This document shows, one piece after another, positions 60,597-64,000 of a stretch of 64,000 nt of DNA. Numbering within the stretch: the first letter of the stretch is position 1; every line of letters starts with the position of its first letter. Origin of the DNA: Rhodobacter sp. TJ_12 (lineage in GTDB: Bacteria > Pseudomonadota > Alphaproteobacteria > Rhodobacterales > Rhodobacteraceae). Location: positions 62,001-126,000 of the forward strand of contig NZ_NRRD01000002.1 of NCBI RefSeq assembly GCF_020023995.1, in the 5' to 3' direction. Under the pieces are notes generated by a model that worked only from the letters and a program-made list of their open reading frames with translations, did no database searches and was not told where the DNA came from. Position numbers and translations under genes: made by a program.

Positions 60597-61879
60597 CCCT
60601 TGGCTGGCTCCAGATCTTCCGGCTGGGGCTGGTGCAGCTGTGCATCGGCGCGGTGGTGGTGCTGACGACCTCGACCTTCAACCGGTTGATGGTGGTGGAG
60701 CTGGCGCTGCCCGCGATTTTGCCGGGCCTTTTGGTGGGGCTGCATTACGCTTTGCAAATCACCCGCCCCGCTTGGGGGCTGCGCTCCGATACCAAGGGCA
60801 ACCGGACCTTTTTCATCATCGGCGGAATGGCCGTTTTGGGGCTGGGCGCATTTCTGGGTGCATTGGCGATTGCCGTTTTGGCCGCAAGCTTCTGGGCCGG
60901 TCTGGCGTTGGCGATCTTTGCCTATACCTTGATCGGTTTTGGCGTTGGCGCCTCGGGCACCTCGCTTTTGGCGCTTCTGGCCTCGGCGACCGAGCCGCGC
61001 CGCCGCGCCGCCGCCGCCACGATCACATGGCTGATGATGATCTTTGGCATCGCTGCCACGGCGGGCACGGTTGGCCATATGCTGGACCCCTACTCGGTCG
61101 AGCGGCTGTTGTGGATTGTCGGCGCGGTGACCACGGGCGCGGTTGTGGTGACGATGCTGGCGGTTTGGGGCGTTGAGGCGCGGGTGAAACATCCCGCACC
61201 CGAGGACCGCCCGACCGCGCTGCGCGAAGGCCTACGCGAGGTCTGGTCCGAACCGCAGGCGCGCTACTTCACCTTTTTCCTGTTCCTGTCGATGACCGCC
61301 TATTTCTTGCAGGAACTGATCTTGGAACCCTATGCGGGGCTCGTCTTCGATTACACCGCCGGGCAAACCACGAAACTGTCGGGGCTGCAAAACGGCGGCG
61401 TTTTCGTGGGCATGTTGACGGTGGGGATCGCGCTTTCGGGGCTGAAGATCGGCACCTTGCGCGGCTGGGTCGTGGGGGGCTGTGTGGGCTCTGCCGCGGC
61501 GCTGGTCGCGGTGGCGGGCGTGGGGCAGGTGCCCGGCGCACCAATTGCCCCCGCCGTGGTCGGGCTTGGCTTTTTCAACGGAATTTTTGCTGTCGCCGCG
61601 ATTGGCGCGATGATGTCGCTGGCGGGCGAGGGGCGCGAGGCGCGTGAAGGCACGCGGATGGGCCTTTGGGGCGCGGCGCAGGCGATTGCGGCGGGCTTTG
61701 GCGGTCTTTTGGGCGCCGGTGCCGCCGATGTGATGCGCCTTTTTCTGCCCGATGCCTCGGCGTTCGGGATCGTTTTCGGGGCCGAAGCGCTCCTCTTCCT
61801 TGTCGCGGCCGTGATGGCGACCGGTGTGGTCGCTGCGCGGGGCGCGGCGCATGTGCCCACTGTGATTGCGGGAGAATAA
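60593..61879 (+). CDS. PucC/LhaA-family protein (Orf428)
   Basis: A 428-aa 12-helix protein of the BCD (PucC) family, with the diagnostic start 'IFRLGLVQLCIGAVVVLTTSTFNRLMVVELALP'. R. capsulatus has a 428-codon ORF between bchG and bchP at this place. It may move bacteriochlorophyll or precursors to assembly sites. It is a paralogue of LhaA. Confidence 0.9.
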   Translation: MTLGWLQIFRLGLVQLCIGAVVVLTTSTFNRLMVVELALPAILPGLLVGLHYALQITRPAWGLRSDTKGNRTFFIIGGMAVLGLGAFLGALAIAVLAASFWAGLALAIFAYTLIGFGVGASGTSLLALLASATEPRRRAAAATITWLMMIFGIAATAGTVGHMLDPYSVERLLWIVGAVTTGAVVVTMLAVWGVEARVKHPAPEDRPTALREGLREVWSEPQARYFTFFLFLSMTAYFLQELILEPYAGLVFDYTAGQTTKLSGLQNGGVFVGMLTVGIALSGLKIGTLRGWVVGGCVGSAAALVAVAGVGQVPGAPIAPAVVGLGFFNGIFAVAAIGAMMSLAGEGREAREGTRMGLWGAAQAIAAGFGGLLGAGAADVMRLFLPDASAFGIVFGAEALLFLVAAVMATGVVAARGAAHVPTVIAGE

Positions 61880-61880
61880 A

Positions 61881-63056
61881 ATGGAATACGATGCTTTCGT
61901 GGTCGGTGGCGGCCCTTCGGGATCGACGGCGGCTTGGGATTTGGCCCGCGCGGGTCATAAGGTGGCGCTGCTTGACCGGGCTGGTCGGATCAAACCCTGT
62001 GGCGGTGCGATCCCGCCGCGTCTGATCCGTGATTTTGATATTCCCGATCACCTGCTGGTAGCGAAAATCACCTCGGCGCGGATGGTCGCCCCCTCGGCCC
62101 GTTTTGTCGATATTCCGATTGAGAACGGCTTTGTCGGCATGGTCGACCGCGAGGATTATGACGAATGGCTGCGCGAACGCGCGCGGCAAGCGGGCGCTGA
62201 TCGGCTGACCGGGACTTGGCTGCGCATTGAACGCGAAACCGGCAAGACCGTTGTGGTTTACCGCGACAAGGAAAGCGGCGAAGAGAAAAAGGTCACGGCC
62301 CGCATCGTGATCGGCGCCGATGGCGCGAATTCGCAGGTGCGCAACGAAGTGCCCGCGACCAAAATCCCGCTGGTTTTTGCTTATCACGAGATCATCGCGG
62401 CACCGACGAATGTGGCGAATTATGACCCGACGCGTTGCGACGTTTATTATGATGGCCGCATCAGCCCCGATTTTTATGGCTGGGTGTTCCCGCATGGGAA
62501 AACCGCCTCAATCGGGATGGGCACCGAACTGGATGACGTCGATCTGAAGAAATGCACCGCGCTTTTGCGCGAGATGTCCGGCCTTGATAAGGAAGAGACG
62601 ATCCGCAAAGAGGGCGCGCCGATCCCGCTGCAACCGCTTGATTGCTGGGACAACGGCAAAGACGTTGTGCTGGCGGGCGATGCGGCGGGCGTTGTGGCCC
62701 CGTCTTCGGGCGAGGGGATCTATTACGCCCATGCAGGTGGGCGCGTTGCGGCCGAGGCCGCGATGGCGTTTTTGAAAACCGGCAAGGCGAAAGAGCTGCA
62801 ACAGGCGCGGGCGAAGTTCATGAAAGAACATGGCACCGTCTTTAAAGTGCTGCGTTCGATGCAAGATGCCTATTATCATTCGGACGAGCGGCGCGAGCGG
62901 TTCGTGTCGCTGTGCCATGATGTCGACGTGCAGCGCATGACCTTTGAAAGCTACATGAACAAGAAGCTCACCTCGTTCCGTCCGCTGGCGCATATCAAGA
63001 TCGGCTTCAAGAACCTGGCCCACCTGTCGGGGCTGGTGTCGCCGAAATGGGTGTAA
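61881..63056 (+). CDS. bchP: Geranylgeranyl-bacteriochlorophyll reductase
   Basis: A 391-aa flavoprotein that reduces three double bonds to turn the geranylgeranyl tail into phytyl. FAD motif DAFVVGGGPSGSTAAWDLA at the N-terminus, 'LAGDAAGVVAPSSGEGIYYA' in the middle. The ATG at 61881 follows GGGAGAA one base after orf428. Confidence 0.96.
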   Translation: MEYDAFVVGGGPSGSTAAWDLARAGHKVALLDRAGRIKPCGGAIPPRLIRDFDIPDHLLVAKITSARMVAPSARFVDIPIENGFVGMVDREDYDEWLRERARQAGADRLTGTWLRIERETGKTVVVYRDKESGEEKKVTARIVIGADGANSQVRNEVPATKIPLVFAYHEIIAAPTNVANYDPTRCDVYYDGRISPDFYGWVFPHGKTASIGMGTELDDVDLKKCTALLREMSGLDKEETIRKEGAPIPLQPLDCWDNGKDVVLAGDAAGVVAPSSGEGIYYAHAGGRVAAEAAMAFLKTGKAKELQQARAKFMKEHGTVFKVLRSMQDAYYHSDERRERFVSLCHDVDVQRMTFESYMNKKLTSFRPLAHIKIGFKNLAHLSGLVSPKWV

Positions 63057-63058
63057 CC

Positions 63059-63589
63059 ATGGATGAGACCATGATCCCGACCTGGGTCGATGGTGTTCTG
63101 ACCCCGGTGGAAAAGATGGAGGCGCATCGCAAGGGGCTGCGGCACTTGGCGATTTCCGCCTTTGTCACGCGCGGCGACAAGGTGCTGTTGCAGCAACGCG
63201 CGCTGAGCAAATATCACACGCCGGGTCTTTGGGCGAACACTTGCTGCACCCATCCCTATTGGGGCGAAGATGCCGCCACCTGCACCGCGCGGCGGCTCGA
63301 TCAAGAGCTGGGGCTGCGCGGGCTCGATCTGCGCCATGTCGGGCAGGTGGAATATCGCGCCGATGTGGCCAATGACATGATCGAGCATGAGGTGGTGGAG
63401 ATTTTCACCGCCGAAGCGCCCGAAGGGGTGGAGCCGCTGCCGAACCCCGATGAGGTGGAAACCACCGAATGGGTGCCGATTGACGAGATCGCAGCGCGGA
63501 TTGCAGCAAACCCGGAGCGCTATACGCCCTGGCTGCGGATTTATATCGAAAAGCACCGCGAAATGATCTTCGCGCCCGCCGAGGCTTGA
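63059..63589 (+). CDS. idi: Isopentenyl-diphosphate delta-isomerase (type I)
   Basis: A 176-aa enzyme (the same length as Orf176 of R. capsulatus) that interconverts IPP and DMAPP for the tail and carotenoids. Active-site Cys in NTCCTHP and the metal/Nudix element around CTARRLDQELGL are present. I start at the ATG at 63059 (MDETMIPTWVDG); ATG 63047 overlaps bchP. Here it ends the operon. Confidence 0.94.
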   Translation: MDETMIPTWVDGVLTPVEKMEAHRKGLRHLAISAFVTRGDKVLLQQRALSKYHTPGLWANTCCTHPYWGEDAATCTARRLDQELGLRGLDLRHVGQVEYRADVANDMIEHEVVEIFTAEAPEGVEPLPNPDEVETTEWVPIDEIAARIAANPERYTPWLRIYIEKHREMIFAPAEA

Positions 63590-63597
63590 GCCTGTTT

Positions 63598-63641
63598 CGC
63601 CCCGCTGGCGCGGGGCGACCCGCCGGGGGCTGCACCCCCGG
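63598..63641. repeat. Two GC-rich hairpins after idi
   Basis: CGCCCCGC/GCGGGGCG (63598-63605 with 63610-63617) and CCGGGGG/CCCCCGG (63623-63629 with 63635-63641) with no T run. They may act as a transcript end for the idi operon. The second is of the same GC-rich type as the element near 13947-13993. Confidence 0.55.
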
Positions 63642-63669
63642 ACCCCCGGTTTGAATGCGACCGGACCGC

Positions 63670-64000
63670 CTAGAGCGTCATATGGCGCACCCGCGCGCCC
63701 CATTCGATTGCCACGGCATGCAACCGGTCGAGCGCAAGCTCGGCACGGATTTCTTCGAGCATGCGCAACTCGGGCTGGTGCAAAATCCCGTCCGCCGCCG
63801 CCACGTCACAGGCCAGCGCATAGGCGGTTTCAAAATACTTTTCGGGCAAGCCATCGCGCACGAGGCCAAAGAGCGCCTCTAGTCCTTCTTCTTCTTCAAA
63901 CAGCGCATAGACCGTTTGCGCCACGATGCGGATACGATCAATGTCGTAATCGGCAAAGATCGGCATGTGGTTCACCATCCGCTCGATGGCGACCAGTTCC
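63670..64000 (-). CDS. TerB-family (tellurite-resistance-like) protein, partial
   Basis: The minus-strand frame is open to the window edge and ends at 63670. The visible C-terminus is helical, with repeated acidic helices ('YALFEEEEGLEALFG', 'YALACDVAAADGILHQPELRMLEEI'), which fits the TerB-like four-helix family. The codons before ATG 63978 (ELVAIER) also read like protein, so the true start is probably beyond the window. It replaces the puf/crt genes expected next to idi. Confidence 0.5.
   Translation of the reverse strand, partial: ELVAIERMVNHMPIFADYDIDRIRIVAQTVYALFEEEEGLEALFGLVRDGLPEKYFETAYALACDVAAADGILHQPELRMLEEIRAELALDRLHAVAIEWGARVRHMTL

Noticed and set aside
59682-61879. Orf428 as a general drug transporter
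   Set aside because: It resembles the major facilitator fold, but its position between bchG and bchP and the PucC-type N-terminus make a photosynthesis-assembly role far more likely.

Overview
The window is high-GC chromosomal DNA from a purple non-sulfur member of the Rhodobacteraceae (Rhodobacter-type). The strongest evidence is a photosynthesis gene cluster (about 41.2-63.6 kb) whose gene order and protein lengths match the Rhodobacter capsulatus/sphaeroides layout: puhE-puhD-like-puhC-puhB-puhA-lhaA-bchM-bchL-bchH-bchB-bchN-bchF on the minus strand, then ppaA/aerR-ppsR/crtJ and bchE-bchJ-bchG-orf428-bchP-idi on the plus strand. I see no tRNA, rRNA, CRISPR array, IS element or prophage. 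The species cannot be fixed from sequence reading alone.

Layout. 0-7.4 kb: a family-5 (oligo)peptide ABC transporter (minus), facing a FAD amine oxidoreductase and an M20 amidohydrolase (plus), then a UspA protein. 7.5-10.4 kb: moaA, kynureninase and an isoprenylcysteine-methyltransferase-like membrane protein. 10.6-13.7 kb: pntAB transhydrogenase, followed by a train of hairpins. 14.1-17.2 kb: a tripartite tricarboxylate transporter (tctABC). 17.3-21.3 kb: an Lrp-type regulator divergent from bifunctional putA. 21.4-27 kb: CoA-transferase, pabB/pabC, an aldo-keto reductase, two lipoproteins and a Nudix hydrolase. 27.1-29.4 kb: EF-hand protein, ECF sigma factor, a small membrane protein (putative anti-sigma) and a CnrX/RcnX-like periplasmic sensor, which together look like an envelope metal-sensing unit. 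29.5-35.6 kb: two diguanylate cyclases. One is a PleD type; the other is coupled by a 4-bp overlap to an H-NOX protein that has lost its heme ligand. 35.7-40.9 kb: nadD, dacB, a SRAP/HMCES-type DNA-protein crosslink protein, a COQ8/ADCK3-type kinase, a NifX-like protein with a His/Cys-rich tail, and an LprI-like secreted protein.

In the photosynthesis cluster, bchE (anaerobic cyclase), bchH/bchM, the dark protochlorophyllide reductase (bchL, bchN, bchB), bchF, bchJ, bchG and bchP carry out much of the bacteriochlorophyll a pathway. PuhA and its assembly factors, with LhaA and Orf428, build the reaction centre and light-harvesting complexes, and Idi feeds the isoprenoid tail. PpsR (redox-sensitive repressor) and PpaA/AerR (B12-binding antirepressor) sit at the centre of the cluster. 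Exact TGT-N12-ACA PpsR boxes lie before bchF, ppaA and bchE, so the cluster is wired for oxygen and light control. The puf, crt, bchXYZ, bchCD, bchI and acsF genes are not in this window. The cluster ends abruptly after idi, which suggests that the photosynthesis genes are split or rearranged here.

Best leads for something undescribed: the heme-less H-NOX/HNOBA-GGDEF pair, the EF-hand/ECF/metal-sensor unit, the NifX-like protein with its metal-binding tail, and a 53-codon puhD-like gene.
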